Shown here in pieces: positions 1-9,245 of a stretch of 47,853 nucleotides of DNA. Origin of the DNA: Alphaproteobacteria bacterium UBA6187. GTDB taxonomy: Bacteria; Pseudomonadota; Alphaproteobacteria; Rickettsiales; UBA6187. The translations under genes and the position numbers were made by a program. Location of the stretch: positions 1 to 47,853 of the forward strand of contig DITJ01000092.1 in NCBI GenBank assembly GCA_002422795.1. Reading direction: 5' to 3'. The notes beneath the pieces were generated by a model. The model saw only the letters and a list, made by a program, of their open reading frames with translations, was not told the origin of the DNA and ran no database searches. Numbering within the stretch: position 1 is the stretch's first letter; every line of letters begins with the position of its first letter.

Positions 1-377
1 TTTCACGTGCCCCGCCCTACTCAAGCATCACTAAATAAGTTTTCCCCTACGGGACTATCACCCTCTATAGTTAACCTTTCCAGGTTATTCTGGTAACTTA
101 TAAAATGACGACTGGCCTGGTCTGCGTTCGCTCGTCACTACTAGCAGAATCTCGGTTGATTTCTTTTCCTCCGGGTACTTAGATATTTCACTCCCCCGGG
201 TTAGCTTGATACACCTATGTATTCAGTGTAACATACCGCTTGCGCGGTGGGTTGCCCCATTCAGAAATTTTCGGATCAAAGTTTGTTCGCAACTCCCCGA
301 AACTTATCGCAGCGTACCACGTCTTTCTTCGCCTGCAAATGCCTAGGCATCCACCAAATGCCCTTTTTATATTTAAA
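1..377 (-). rRNA. rrl: 23S ribosomal RNA, 5' portion (runs off the left edge)
   Basis: Read on the minus strand, the sequence contains the conserved 23S start GGTGGATGCCTAGGC (near 341-355), followed by typical domain I segments: a GACGAGCGAACGC block and the GTGATAGTCCCGTA block near the window edge. The mature 5' end is placed near 377 by the usual distance upstream of GGTGGATGCC, so it is uncertain by several bases. Only about the first 375 nt of the gene are present. No 16S rRNA, tRNA-Ile or tRNA-Ala lies upstream; the next gene is a divergent protein-coding gene. Confidence 0.95.
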
Positions 378-543
378 AAGAGATCATTTATTATTATCCT
401 ACGATGTCGTATACAGAACTAAGCTTGTAATTGTTCACATTAATTAAAAAATATTTTATATCTTGCGATACTCATATTTCTCCAAATCAACTCATACAAA
501 TTTGTTAGTTTTAGTATTCGTATGTCTTTAGAATTATTCACGA

Positions 544-555
544 TTTCAAAGAGCT
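544..555 (-). promoter_or_regulatory. rRNA antitermination boxA in the 23S leader
   Basis: The minus strand reads AGCTCTTTGAAA here, a good match to the bacterial rRNA boxA (GCTCTTTGA/ACA type) bound by NusB/NusE. It lies about 170 nt before the 23S start. Immediately upstream in the transcript, CCGACG (minus strand of 585-590) can pair with CGTCGG (558-563), a stem that could take part in leader processing. A boxA directly before 23S supports transcription of this rRNA from its own leader. Confidence 0.7.
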
Positions 556-612
556 ATCCGACGTTTCCGCTTATTTCATCAGTGCGTCGGGAGGGCATTT
601 ATACGCAGATAC

Positions 613-649
613 TCCGAGTATGTAAAGCACTAATTTACAAAAAATGCAA
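613..649 (-). promoter_or_regulatory. Candidate promoter of the 23S transcript
   Basis: On the minus strand TTGCAT (649-644) is followed after 18 bp by TTACAT (625-620), then a GC-richer discriminator (CTCGGAG). It lies upstream of the boxA leader, where an rRNA promoter is expected. The -10 is not close to consensus, so the exact element is tentative. Confidence 0.35.
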
Positions 650-789
650 AAAAGTTTAAAGAAAAAACACTAATCGTTATATTTCAATAGATTATTTGCG
701 AAACTTTTTTCTGTTATCATAATAAATCTTTAATATTTAGGTGGTATAATGGACACAAGTAGGTAATTTTACCAAAAATGGAGCTCAAA

Positions 790-2214
790 ATGTCAAAAGA
801 TTTATCTGGATTACCTCCATCAGAAGCATCCTTATCCACTATTCCTGTTTTTTATAAGGTAACATTCACTCCAGACCTCACTCCTATTGCCACAAAATTG
901 GACAACTACAAACTATGGGAACAAGAAAGCGGTGGCTTAGATAAGGACAAGCCATTTATTATTATCAACCCGGGAAACGGCCCGGGAAATCAGGAGTTCC
1001 AAGAAAAATTAGCTAACGATATTATAAACCCGGAATTTTCTTCTAAAAGAAAGGAAATGGAAGACGTTGCTTTAACATCTATAGCATTCGAAGCCAAAAT
1101 ATTTGAACGAGGCGTAAGAAAAGTAGGCATCCCAAGCGAAGATCGACAATATCTAGTTGCCTTAAACCAAACAATTGGCAGGCCAAATATGGATCTAATA
1201 AGATCACATAACGAAAATACTGCCGGAATAGATGGCAATGGGTTTACAACTGATTATACAAAAGAACAGGCAAGGTTAATGTATGGGCCTTTAATAACAA
1301 CAGCAGGCATTGCGCCAGATGGCAGCGGCACTCCCTTACCTGATGAACAAATTATTGGTAACTTATCTAAAGCCAGGAATTACAATCCTAGCTTTGGCAC
1401 CGTCACAGCAAACTGCCAGACAAATGCACTGGTTAACATGATGCGCGGTCTAGATATTCCAGAAGAAACCATCAGGGCCGGGGTTGAGAATATGCGCCGC
1501 ATTGACGCCCCAAACATGGCAAAAGCCGGAACTCATGAAAACGGCATATTTCCGAGTACAGTTATATTTGAAGGCTCTAATGATAAATTTGCTGAAGATT
1601 ATATAGGGGGTAGAATACCCGCGCTGCCAGAAGACCACATACATACTAGTAGAGTTACAATTGATGACCACAGAATAAAGGTTTATCAGAAACTGGCTCT
1701 TGAAGTTTACAATCCCGGGAAAAAGCCAACTCAGGAAGAAAAAGCCCAGGAGGATATGATTAGACATAGCTTGCCAGATTCACTTGATGAAGAAGTGAAA
1801 TCCTCTAAAGATAGCCTAAAAGATAAAATCCTTGGCTATTTAAGTCTAGATAACCTTCGCTCAAAAGATCCAAATGGCCACGCCCCCTTCCTTTTAACAG
1901 GCGAGGCAACCCCGGGAAATGAAGTGCCGGGGAGAGATCCAAATCTTTTATATAAATTAATGGCCGATATGCTCACCAGGGAAAACCCCAAGGATGTAAT
2001 GGGCATTTTCACACAGCCCCAAACTGAAAATATTGCCACTCCCAAAGCTACCGTACATATAGGTAACGCGCATTCAGCGATTTTGACCGCAGCACAAATA
2101 ATCCCACATGCCGAAGCAGTCATAGGCATATCCAGCCTTATGGATGATACAAAGAAAGAGGCAGACTCCCTATCCGGCAGCCTTTCTTCCCAAAGTGGAC
2201 AACAAATAGGATGA
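790..2214 (+). CDS. Unrecognised 474-aa cytosolic or secreted protein
   Basis: I do not recognise a family. An in-frame ATG at 778 exists, but the ATG at 790 is preferred because GGAG (780-783) sits 6 nt before it. The protein (MSKDLSGLPPSEASL...) is hydrophilic, has no signal peptide or membrane segment, and ends in a Ser/Gln-rich tail. A possible Cys motif (TANCQTNALVNMM, about residues 206-218) and a later VHIGNAH segment (about 424-430) could be a Cys/His pair of a cysteine hydrolase, but this is only a guess. It is flanked by the divergent 23S gene and an RND exporter, and neither suggests a function. A substrate of a dedicated secretion system is possible but unsupported. Confidence 0.75.
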   Translation: MSKDLSGLPPSEASLSTIPVFYKVTFTPDLTPIATKLDNYKLWEQESGGLDKDKPFIIINPGNGPGNQEFQEKLANDIINPEFSSKRKEMEDVALTSIAFEAKIFERGVRKVGIPSEDRQYLVALNQTIGRPNMDLIRSHNENTAGIDGNGFTTDYTKEQARLMYGPLITTAGIAPDGSGTPLPDEQIIGNLSKARNYNPSFGTVTANCQTNALVNMMRGLDIPEETIRAGVENMRRIDAPNMAKAGTHENGIFPSTVIFEGSNDKFAEDYIGGRIPALPEDHIHTSRVTIDDHRIKVYQKLALEVYNPGKKPTQEEKAQEDMIRHSLPDSLDEEVKSSKDSLKDKILGYLSLDNLRSKDPNGHAPFLLTGEATPGNEVPGRDPNLLYKLMADMLTRENPKDVMGIFTQPQTENIATPKATVHIGNAHSAILTAAQIIPHAEAVIGISSLMDDTKKEADSLSGSLSSQSGQQIG

Positions 2215-2472
2215 ACGCCTGAACAAAAAAACCTTCTATCTAAATATGCATAATATTGTTACTTTCGCTTGAGTTATTTTGTTATGCAGAGGTCTTTTGA
2301 ATTAAGTAATACTTTTATTATTTCCTAAATACAGTATCATGATCGCGGCTGGTCTTTTTCTACTTTTTTTATTATCTTGAAGATATTTGCCAGAGCCTTA
2401 ACTAAAGGGGCTTGTGAAATATGTCAATTCAAAAACATCCCTTCTTGGGAAGGTATTTAGAGAATTAAAACC

Positions 2473-5400
2473 ATGAACATTTCAGAATTCTGCATTAGGC
2501 GTCCCGTTTTTACAACCCTGCTCACATGCGCTATGATTGTTGCCGGATTTGCCGGATATAACAGCCTGGCAGTTAGCGCCCTGCCGCGCGTGGATTTCCC
2601 GACCATTCAGGTTACAGCAAACCTGCCCGGAGCCAGCCCGGAAACCATGGCATCATCGGTGGCAACGCCGCTGGAGAGGCAGTTTTCTACTATATCTGGC
2701 ATTACCTCCATGACATCCAGCAGCTTCCTGGGGGTTACGAACGTTACATTGCAATTCGATCTTGACCGCAATATTGATGGCGCCGCGCTTGATGTGCAAA
2801 CCGCCATTTCCGCAACGCTCCGCCGCCTGCCACCGGAAATGCCTACGCCGCCTTCCTTCCGCAAGGTTAATCCGGCAGACCAGCCTGTATTATTCATCGC
2901 AATATCTTCTGATACAATCCCGATATCGAAAGTGAACGAATATGCCGACACATTAATGGCGCAGCGTATTTCAACATTGCCGGGTGTGGCGCAGGTGCAG
3001 ATATATGGCTCGCAGAAATATGCAGTGCGGGCGCAAGTGAACCCGCAAGCGCTAGCCGCCCATGATATAAGCTTTGATGAGGTAAGCAGCGCCATATCAA
3101 ACGCCACTTCGCAAACCCCGGTGGGTGTTATAAGCGGAAGTAAGCAGTTATTTAACCTGAATGTGGCAGGCCAGCCGCAAAATGCTGCAGATTTCAGGCC
3201 GCTAGTGGTAACATGGCGAAATGGCGCGCCAGTGCGTCTTCAGGATATTGCCACTATAAGTGATTCAGTGGAAAACCAGCGTTCAATAGGCTTTATTGGC
3301 GGCAAGCAGGCTATCGTGATAGCAATACAGCGCCAGCCTGATGCAAATACTATAGATGTAGTACAGAAAATACGGGATTTATTGCCAGTATTTCGCCAGC
3401 AATTGCCGCCTTCAATTACTATCACCCCGTTATTTGATCGCTCCTTATCCATTAAAGAATCTGTGCATGATGTGCAGTTTACGCTCAAGCTTACTGTAAT
3501 ACTGGTGATACTGGTGATATTCTTATTCTTGCGCAAATTACCAGCAACCATGATTCCGGCACTTGCCGTGCCACTCTCTATTATAGCTACCTATGGCGGA
3601 ATGGCTTTGTTTGGTTTTAGCATAAATAACATATCATTGCTGGCAATAACCTTATGCGTTGGCCTTGTGGTGGATGATGCTATCGTGATGCTGGAAAATA
3701 TTATCCGCTATATTGAAAAGGGTATGAAGCCTTTTGAGGCTGCTATTAAAGGCTCCAAGGAAATTGGCTTTACTATTATGTCGATCACCCTTTCACTGGT
3801 TGCGGTGTTTATCCCGGTATTGTTTATGGGCGGGATTGTTGGTCGGCTGTTCCGTGAATTTGCGGTGACAATCAGTTTTGCAATCTGTGTATCGGGGTTT
3901 ATCTCCTTAACCTTAACACCAATGCTCTGCAGCCGCTTCTTAAAGCCGCATAAGGATGAAAAAGAAAGTGCTTTTGGCCAAAAACTGGAAAATGCCTTTA
4001 ATAGCCTGCTTAATTTTTATGAGGGAACTTTAAAAACAGTCCTGCTCCATAAATTCATAACCCTTATGCTTACTATAGCCATATTATTTGTCACTATTTT
4101 TGCATTTATAACCTCACCAAAAGGCTTTTTTCCCTTAGAAGATACAGGCTTTATTTTTGCATTTACCGAAGGCGCGCAGGATATTTCCTTCGATGCGATG
4201 CTAGAAAAGCAAAAACAGGCGGCGCAGATTGTTTGTTCAGACCCGGTAGTTGCAAGCTGCTTCCACGCAATTGGCGGCGGCGGTGGGGCGCTTAATGCAG
4301 GGCGTATTTTCTTCGGGCTGGTGCCAAGAAGCGAGAGGCCTTCGGCTAACGAAGTAATCCAGAATATGCGTAAAAACCTTGCAGGGCTGCAAGGCATGAA
4401 TGTATTTATGCAGCCTATACAAAACATCCAGATTGGCGGAAGGCTTAGCAAAAGCCTATATCAATACACATTGCAAGCCAGTGATTTAAATGAGCTTTAT
4501 AACTGGTCGGAAAAATTAAATGATGCACTTGCAAAGGAAAAAGGATTCCTTGATGTGACATCTGATTTGCAAATGAAAAGTTTGCAGGCGCTGGTATCAA
4601 TCGATCAGGAAAAAGCCGCAAGTTTCGGGGTGAATTATGACGATGTGCGCAAGACACTTTATTCCGCGTTTGGAACTGCCCAGGTTGCTACTCTTTATAC
4701 CCCATCTAACGATTATGCGGTGATTTTAGAAGTAGCGCCTGAATTCCAGCAAAATATTAACGATATAAAAAACCTTTATGTGCGTTCAAGGGACGGCAAG
4801 CTGGTAAGTCTGGACGGCATTGTAACCGTAATGCAATCAAGCGCCCCATTATCGGTAAACCATCAGGGGCAATTGCCTGCGGTGACTATTTCATATAACC
4901 TGGCAAAAGATTTTTCTCTTAGTGAAGCGGTACAGCGCATTAGTGTTGTTGAAAAGCAAATCGGCATGCCGGATACAATAAGTAAAAGTTTCCAGGGTTC
5001 CGCGCAGGCGTTCCAGAGTTCTGCGGGCGGGCAGGGAATGCTACTGCTGTTTTCGGTGCTGGTTATCTATATAATATTAGGGATGCTTTATGAAAGCTTC
5101 ATTCATCCTATAACCATCTTGTCCGGCCTGCCATCTGCGGCACTAGGGGCGATTATTACTATACGCCTGTTCGGTATGGATTTAAGTGTTATAGCTGTTA
5201 TCGGGATTGTAATGTTGATAGGTATAGTAAAGAAGAACGCAATTATGATGATAGATTTTGCAGTTAACGCACAAAAAGAAGGTATGAAGGCGGATGAGGC
5301 TATTTTCCAGGCATGTATTTTACGTTTCCGGCCGATTATGATGACAACAATGGCAGCTATTTTTGGAACCCTCCCAATTGCTATAGGTTACGGCGCAGGC

Positions 5401-5565
5401 ACGGAACTGCGGCAGCCACTTGGTCTTGCGGTGGTTGGCGGCTTGCTTACCTCACAACTCCTTACCCTTTATATAACCCCGGTGATTTACCTTTATATGG
5501 AAAGGTTGCAGGAAAGATTGAAAAAAGGATTAAAGCGCGGCAAGAAAACATTAAAAGCCCGATAG
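2473..5565 (+). CDS. RND-family (HAE1/AcrB-MdtB-like) efflux pump subunit
   Basis: Proton-driven inner-membrane exporter of the resistance-nodulation-division superfamily. The 1030-aa length is normal for HAE1 pumps. The N-terminus (MNISEFCIRRPVFTTLL) is the family's first transmembrane helix. The proton-relay pair is present as VVDDAIVMLEN (Asp401/Asp402), and the partner Lys is in GIVKKNAIMMIDF (Lys921). Two halves, each a large periplasmic loop plus a helix bundle, are evident. The opening resembles MdtB/MdtC/MuxB-type pumps. No periplasmic adaptor or TolC-like channel gene lies beside it, so partners must be encoded elsewhere. Substrate unknown. Confidence 0.95.
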   Translation: MNISEFCIRRPVFTTLLTCAMIVAGFAGYNSLAVSALPRVDFPTIQVTANLPGASPETMASSVATPLERQFSTISGITSMTSSSFLGVTNVTLQFDLDRNIDGAALDVQTAISATLRRLPPEMPTPPSFRKVNPADQPVLFIAISSDTIPISKVNEYADTLMAQRISTLPGVAQVQIYGSQKYAVRAQVNPQALAAHDISFDEVSSAISNATSQTPVGVISGSKQLFNLNVAGQPQNAADFRPLVVTWRNGAPVRLQDIATISDSVENQRSIGFIGGKQAIVIAIQRQPDANTIDVVQKIRDLLPVFRQQLPPSITITPLFDRSLSIKESVHDVQFTLKLTVILVILVIFLFLRKLPATMIPALAVPLSIIATYGGMALFGFSINNISLLAITLCVGLVVDDAIVMLENIIRYIEKGMKPFEAAIKGSKEIGFTIMSITLSLVAVFIPVLFMGGIVGRLFREFAVTISFAICVSGFISLTLTPMLCSRFLKPHKDEKESAFGQKLENAFNSLLNFYEGTLKTVLLHKFITLMLTIAILFVTIFAFITSPKGFFPLEDTGFIFAFTEGAQDISFDAMLEKQKQAAQIVCSDPVVASCFHAIGGGGGALNAGRIFFGLVPRSERPSANEVIQNMRKNLAGLQGMNVFMQPIQNIQIGGRLSKSLYQYTLQASDLNELYNWSEKLNDALAKEKGFLDVTSDLQMKSLQALVSIDQEKAASFGVNYDDVRKTLYSAFGTAQVATLYTPSNDYAVILEVAPEFQQNINDIKNLYVRSRDGKLVSLDGIVTVMQSSAPLSVNHQGQLPAVTISYNLAKDFSLSEAVQRISVVEKQIGMPDTISKSFQGSAQAFQSSAGGQGMLLLFSVLVIYIILGMLYESFIHPITILSGLPSAALGAIITIRLFGMDLSVIAVIGIVMLIGIVKKNAIMMIDFAVNAQKEGMKADEAIFQACILRFRPIMMTTMAAIFGTLPIAIGYGAGTELRQPLGLAVVGGLLTSQLLTLYITPVIYLYMERLQERLKKGLKRGKKTLKAR

Positions 5566-5637
5566 AAACCGCTTGCATATTTCAACTGTTTGTTGTGATA
5601 TGGCTATATATCTATTTATAATTTTAAGGAGCCTATA

Positions 5638-5985
5638 ATGAAAATGAAACTTACTATCCTGACACTTGCTTTAGCGTTATTATCCGGCACTTCTGTTTTT
5701 GCCGAAGAAGCTAAAAGCAAGGAAGAAAACTTTGCAGAGCGCAAAACTCAAATGGCAAAAGACTTAAATGAAGAAAAAGCAGGTCTTGATAAAGTTATCA
5801 CTTGCGTAAATTCCGCGCAAAAACACGAAGATATGAAGAAATGTAATGAAATCAGGCATGCTAATATTCAGAAGATTCGCGAACGCAGCATTGAAAAACG
5901 TAAAGAGCGTCTACAAAATGAAATAAAACAGCTAGATGAAAAAGGCAAAAAACTTAAAGAAGGTGATGATAAAAAGGTAGATTAA
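5638..5985 (+). CDS. Small exported coiled-coil protein
   Basis: A 115-aa protein with a clear Sec signal peptide (hydrophobic LTILTLALALLSGT, predicted cut after VFA, residues 20-22). The mature part is highly charged, Lys/Glu-rich and predicted to be helical or coiled-coil. Two cysteines (CVNSAQKHEDMKKC, about residues 59-72) could form a disulphide. An AAGGAG Shine-Dalgarno lies just upstream. No family is recognised; it is probably periplasmic. It follows the RND pump by about 70 bp, but nothing links the functions. Confidence 0.8.
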   Translation: MKMKLTILTLALALLSGTSVFAEEAKSKEENFAERKTQMAKDLNEEKAGLDKVITCVNSAQKHEDMKKCNEIRHANIQKIRERSIEKRKERLQNEIKQLDEKGKKLKEGDDKKVD

Positions 5986-5991
5986 TAATAT

Positions 5992-6100
5992 CAAGTTGTA
6001 TTCCAAGAACAAGTCTGAGTGAGAGGGGTTTCGGCGAGGGTAGGCTTACTGCGTGCTCAACGATAAAACCAGCCCCTCCTCGCTCAAAGAATGCAACTTG
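5992..6100. repeat. 109-bp palindromic intergenic element
   Basis: The ends are imperfect inverted repeats: CAAGTTGTATTC at the left against GAATGCAACTTG at the right. Inner arms also pair (GAGTGAGAGGGG with CCCCTCCTCGCTC). The tip region includes GGCTTACTGCGTG. It resembles the other long palindromes in this window in size and layout but has different ends. It lies downstream of the small exported protein and before a weak terminator. Confidence 0.65.
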
Positions 6101-6154
6101 GGCATAAAATTTCTAACGAATGGGTGAGGGAAGTTTTATGGGTTAAATCACGCT

Positions 6155-6177
6155 ACCCCCTAAAGCGGGGTTTTTTA
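6155..6177 (+). terminator. Probable rho-independent terminator
   Basis: ACCCC...GGGGT hairpin followed by six T residues on the plus strand, ending the transcript of the small exported protein. The stem is short (about 5 bp), so the call is moderate. The convergent thrC gene ends 17 bp further on. Confidence 0.45.
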
Positions 6178-6193
6178 TAGTGACGTAAGCAGT

Positions 6194-7573
6194 TTAACCA
6201 ACAATAATCTTCTTAATCTCTTCAATATTATTTGCAGCAACCTGATATCTTTCCTCGCGTAAAAGCAGGTCTTGCAAGGACGCTGGCAGGGATGCATTTT
6301 TCAGTCCAGCTTTTTCTATCGCGTCAGAGAATTTTGCTGGATGTGCAGTTGCAAGCGTTACAATCGGGATATTAGTATATTTACGCTTCTTTTGCGCTGC
6401 ATACACACCTATTGCAGTATGCGGGTCGAGCAGCTCTCCAGTCGTATCAAATATTTCCTTGATAGTTTTGCATGTGTTTTCATCATCCACATTCTGGCTG
6501 GAAAATAACAGACGTGCTTTTTCCAATTTATGGGAATCTATTTTAATCCCACCATTTTTAAAGCCATCCATAAGGGCGGATATTGCCGCGCCATCATTAT
6601 CATAAAGGCTGAATAATAAACGCTCAAAATTGCTAGATACCTGTATATTCATACTTGGGGATAGTGAATTTTGCAAATCCGACCTGGAATAATCGTTATT
6701 TTCAAGGCTGCGGTGCAGAATATCATTTTTATTAGTTGCAATGATAAGCTGCTTAATCGGCAAGCCCATTTTGCAAGCGATATAACCTGCAAAAATATCA
6801 CCGAAATTACCAGTTGGAACCGAAAATGCTATAGATTTTGCTGGCGCGCCAAGTTGCAAAGCCGCATAGAAGTAATATACCACTTGCGCCATTATCCGGC
6901 ACCAGTTGATTGAATTTACAGCAACCAGCTGCTTGCCTTTTAAAAAGCTCTGGTCTGCAAACAGCTCTTTAACAATATGCTGGCAATCATCAAAATTGCC
7001 CTTTAGTGCGATATTATGCACGTTATCAGCCAAAATAGTGGTCATTTGCCTGCGCTGTACTTCTGATACCATATTATGCGGATGCATTATAAATATCTGC
7101 ACATGCTTCGAATGCCTGCAACCTTCTATCGCTGCTGAGCCGGTATCCCCGGAGGTTGCGCCAACAATCACAACATCTTGTTTCCGTTTGATCAGGATAT
7201 AATCAAACACCCTGCCAAGGAACTGCAAGGCAAAATCTTTAAATGCGAGTGTAGGGCCATGGAATAATTCCAGTACGAATTCGTTATTGCCAATCTGTTT
7301 CAGTGGCGCAATTGCCTTATGGCGGAAACCCGCGTAAGACGCATGGATAATTTCTTTTAAGTCTTTTTCTGGAATTGCGCCATCAATATATGGGCGGGTG
7401 ATTTCAAGGAATAAATCCTCATAGGAAAGCCCGGCAAAAGTTGCAATTTGCGCAGGTGTAAAACTTGGGTATTCTTCCGGCACATAAAGGCCACCGTCAC
7501 TGGCAAGACCAGCAATTACCGCATCTTCAAAACCTAACTTTGGTGCGCGTCCGCGCGTGCTGATGTAGTGCAT
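6194..7573 (-). CDS. thrC: Threonine synthase
   Basis: PLP enzyme converting O-phospho-L-homoserine to L-threonine, the last step of threonine biosynthesis. The N-terminus (MHYISTRGRAPKLGF) is typical of the long (about 460-aa) proteobacterial type. The PLP-binding lysine is Lys112 in HGPTLAFKDFALQF, and the GATSGDTGSAAIEG phosphate loop follows. Length 459 aa matches the family. It is the last gene of a long minus-strand run; proximity of thrC to the cytochrome oxidase assembly genes is common in Alphaproteobacteria. Confidence 0.97.
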   Translation of the reverse strand: MHYISTRGRAPKLGFEDAVIAGLASDGGLYVPEEYPSFTPAQIATFAGLSYEDLFLEITRPYIDGAIPEKDLKEIIHASYAGFRHKAIAPLKQIGNNEFVLELFHGPTLAFKDFALQFLGRVFDYILIKRKQDVVIVGATSGDTGSAAIEGCRHSKHVQIFIMHPHNMVSEVQRRQMTTILADNVHNIALKGNFDDCQHIVKELFADQSFLKGKQLVAVNSINWCRIMAQVVYYFYAALQLGAPAKSIAFSVPTGNFGDIFAGYIACKMGLPIKQLIIATNKNDILHRSLENNDYSRSDLQNSLSPSMNIQVSSNFERLLFSLYDNDGAAISALMDGFKNGGIKIDSHKLEKARLLFSSQNVDDENTCKTIKEIFDTTGELLDPHTAIGVYAAQKKRKYTNIPIVTLATAHPAKFSDAIEKAGLKNASLPASLQDLLLREERYQVAANNIEEIKKIIVG

Positions 7574-7576
7574 AAG

Positions 7577-7727
7577 AAGGGGGCTGGAGATTAGTGATTA
7601 GGGGCTGGGAAGAATTGAAGATTTAAGATTGAAGATTGAAGATTTAAAGAATCTTATTCTTACTTAAATCTTCAATCTTCAATCTTAAATCTTCAATCCC
7701 TAATCCCTAGTCCCCAACCCCTAGCAC
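7577..7727. repeat. Two-level word-array palindrome between M32 peptidase and thrC
   Basis: The inner array repeats TTGAAGATTTAAGA-like words (about 7615-7648) facing the complementary TCTTCAATCTTAAATCTTC words (about 7655-7696). The outer arrays repeat GATTAGGGGCTGGG-like words facing CCCTAATCCCTAGTCCCC. The whole 150-bp spacer can fold into one long imperfect hairpin in the transcript between the two genes. Confidence 0.8.
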
Positions 7728-9218
7728 CTAACCCAAATACCTCGCCTTTAAATGTTCCTTATAAATCTCTACGTCTAAACCTTTTCCGGTTGCTTTTTGT
7801 ACCAGCTCTTCGGATGAATAACGGCAGCCATGCTCATGCACATTCGTTTTAAGCCATCCCATTAGCGGCGCAAAATCACCACCGCTGATTCCTTCTACTA
7901 TAGCCGGGCTTGATTCCCTTGCTGCTTTGAAAAGCTGCGCGGCATAAATAGCGCCCAAAGTATAGGTTGGGAAGTAACCAAACGATCCATCCATCCAGTG
8001 TATATCCTGCATACAGCCATTTTTATCGCTATCAGGTTTAATGCCAAGGAATTTTTCCATGCCTTGCGCCCATGCATCAGGCAGGTCTGCAACTTCCATA
8101 TCGCCCGATAATATATATTTTTCAATATAATAACGCAGCAATATATGCGCAGGATAAGTTACTTCATCAGCATCAACGCGGATTAAAGATGGGCCAACTT
8201 TCGTGCAAATGGCATAAAGATTTTCAGGAGTCCAGGCTTTGCCTTTGCCACCCAATGTGTCTCTATATAGCGGAGTTGCAAATTCCATAAATTCTTTACT
8301 GCGGCACACTTGCATTTCTAAAAGCAGCGATTGGCTTTCATGGATACTCATACCGCGAGCCTCACCAACTGGCTGGCTGAGCCATCTTTGCGGCAGGTTA
8401 GCCTCATACATAGCGTGTCCGGCTTCGTGCTGAACACCCATAATTGCGCTGAGGAAATTATTTTCATCATAACGCGTGGTAATGCGCACATCCCCAGGAT
8501 AACCGCCACAAAACGGGTGATGGCTTTCATCAAGGCGGCCGCGTGTGAAGTCAAAGCCAATAGTTTCCAGCATTTTATGCGCTAAGCGCTTTTGCTTTTC
8601 AACAGGGAATAAACCTTTTAATTCGGTAATTTTTGGCTGGGAACTTTGTTTTTCTACTACAGCCTTGATAAAATCAGGTAAGAATGCCTGCAAATTATCA
8701 AATACTTCATCAATTTGTGCAGATTTCCGGCCACGGTCGTATTGGTCCAGCATAGCATCATAAGGCGAACATCCAAACACTTCAGCTTTTATAGAAGCTA
8801 TTTCCCTAACCAGTTTTACTACTTTTTCAAGGCGAGGTTTCAGCATATTAAAATCATTGGCCGCACGCGCTTCACGCCACACCATTTCACAAGCAATACC
8901 TTCTTTTGTAAGCTCATGGGCAAGCTTTCTTGGCACAGAAGCGGTATGGTTATAGGTTTTGCCGATTTCATATAAATTAGCTTTCTGCCAATCATCCAGT
9001 TTATTTTCTTCAGATTTAGCTTTGGCAATTAATTCACCCACTCCATCATCAGATAAAATCGCATGATGGATGCTGGTTAAAGTGGCAAGCTGGTGGCCGC
9101 GTGCTTCTGCGCCCCCTGCTGGCATTGTAACAGACATATCCCAATGAAGGGCAGCTTTCGCCTGGTTAATGTCGTTTAATTTCCGGCAAACTTTTTCTAG
9201 TGTTTTATAGCTTTCCAT
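7728..9218 (-). CDS. M32 family metallocarboxypeptidase (carboxypeptidase Taq type)
   Basis: Zinc (or cobalt) carboxypeptidase removing C-terminal residues from peptides in the cytoplasm. The metal-binding motif HEAGH is at residues 264-268 within GVQHEAGHAMYEANLP. The DQYDRGRK segment (about 158-165) and GGYPGDVRITTRYDE (238-252) are family signatures. Length 496 aa matches M32 enzymes. No signal peptide. It sits between surf1 and thrC in the same direction, separated from thrC by a word-array palindrome. Confidence 0.95.
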   Translation of the reverse strand: MESYKTLEKVCRKLNDINQAKAALHWDMSVTMPAGGAEARGHQLATLTSIHHAILSDDGVGELIAKAKSEENKLDDWQKANLYEIGKTYNHTASVPRKLAHELTKEGIACEMVWREARAANDFNMLKPRLEKVVKLVREIASIKAEVFGCSPYDAMLDQYDRGRKSAQIDEVFDNLQAFLPDFIKAVVEKQSSQPKITELKGLFPVEKQKRLAHKMLETIGFDFTRGRLDESHHPFCGGYPGDVRITTRYDENNFLSAIMGVQHEAGHAMYEANLPQRWLSQPVGEARGMSIHESQSLLLEMQVCRSKEFMEFATPLYRDTLGGKGKAWTPENLYAICTKVGPSLIRVDADEVTYPAHILLRYYIEKYILSGDMEVADLPDAWAQGMEKFLGIKPDSDKNGCMQDIHWMDGSFGYFPTYTLGAIYAAQLFKAARESSPAIVEGISGGDFAPLMGWLKTNVHEHGCRYSSEELVQKATGKGLDVEIYKEHLKARYLG

Positions 9219-9245
9219 TCTGTTCTCTTTATTCTCTTTTGATTA

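Larger units (their letters stand above)
378..789. other. Intergenic leader region between 23S and a divergent gene
   Basis: This 412-bp gap holds the 23S leader with boxA and a candidate minus-strand promoter. A TATAAT hexamer on the plus strand at 745-750 may serve the divergent gene starting at 790, although no good -35 is seen. No tRNA or convincing ORF is visible. Confidence 0.6.

Noticed and set aside
240..447. Short plus-strand ORFs over the left edge
   Set aside because: They are antisense to the 23S rRNA 5' region, whose conserved sequence explains the DNA.
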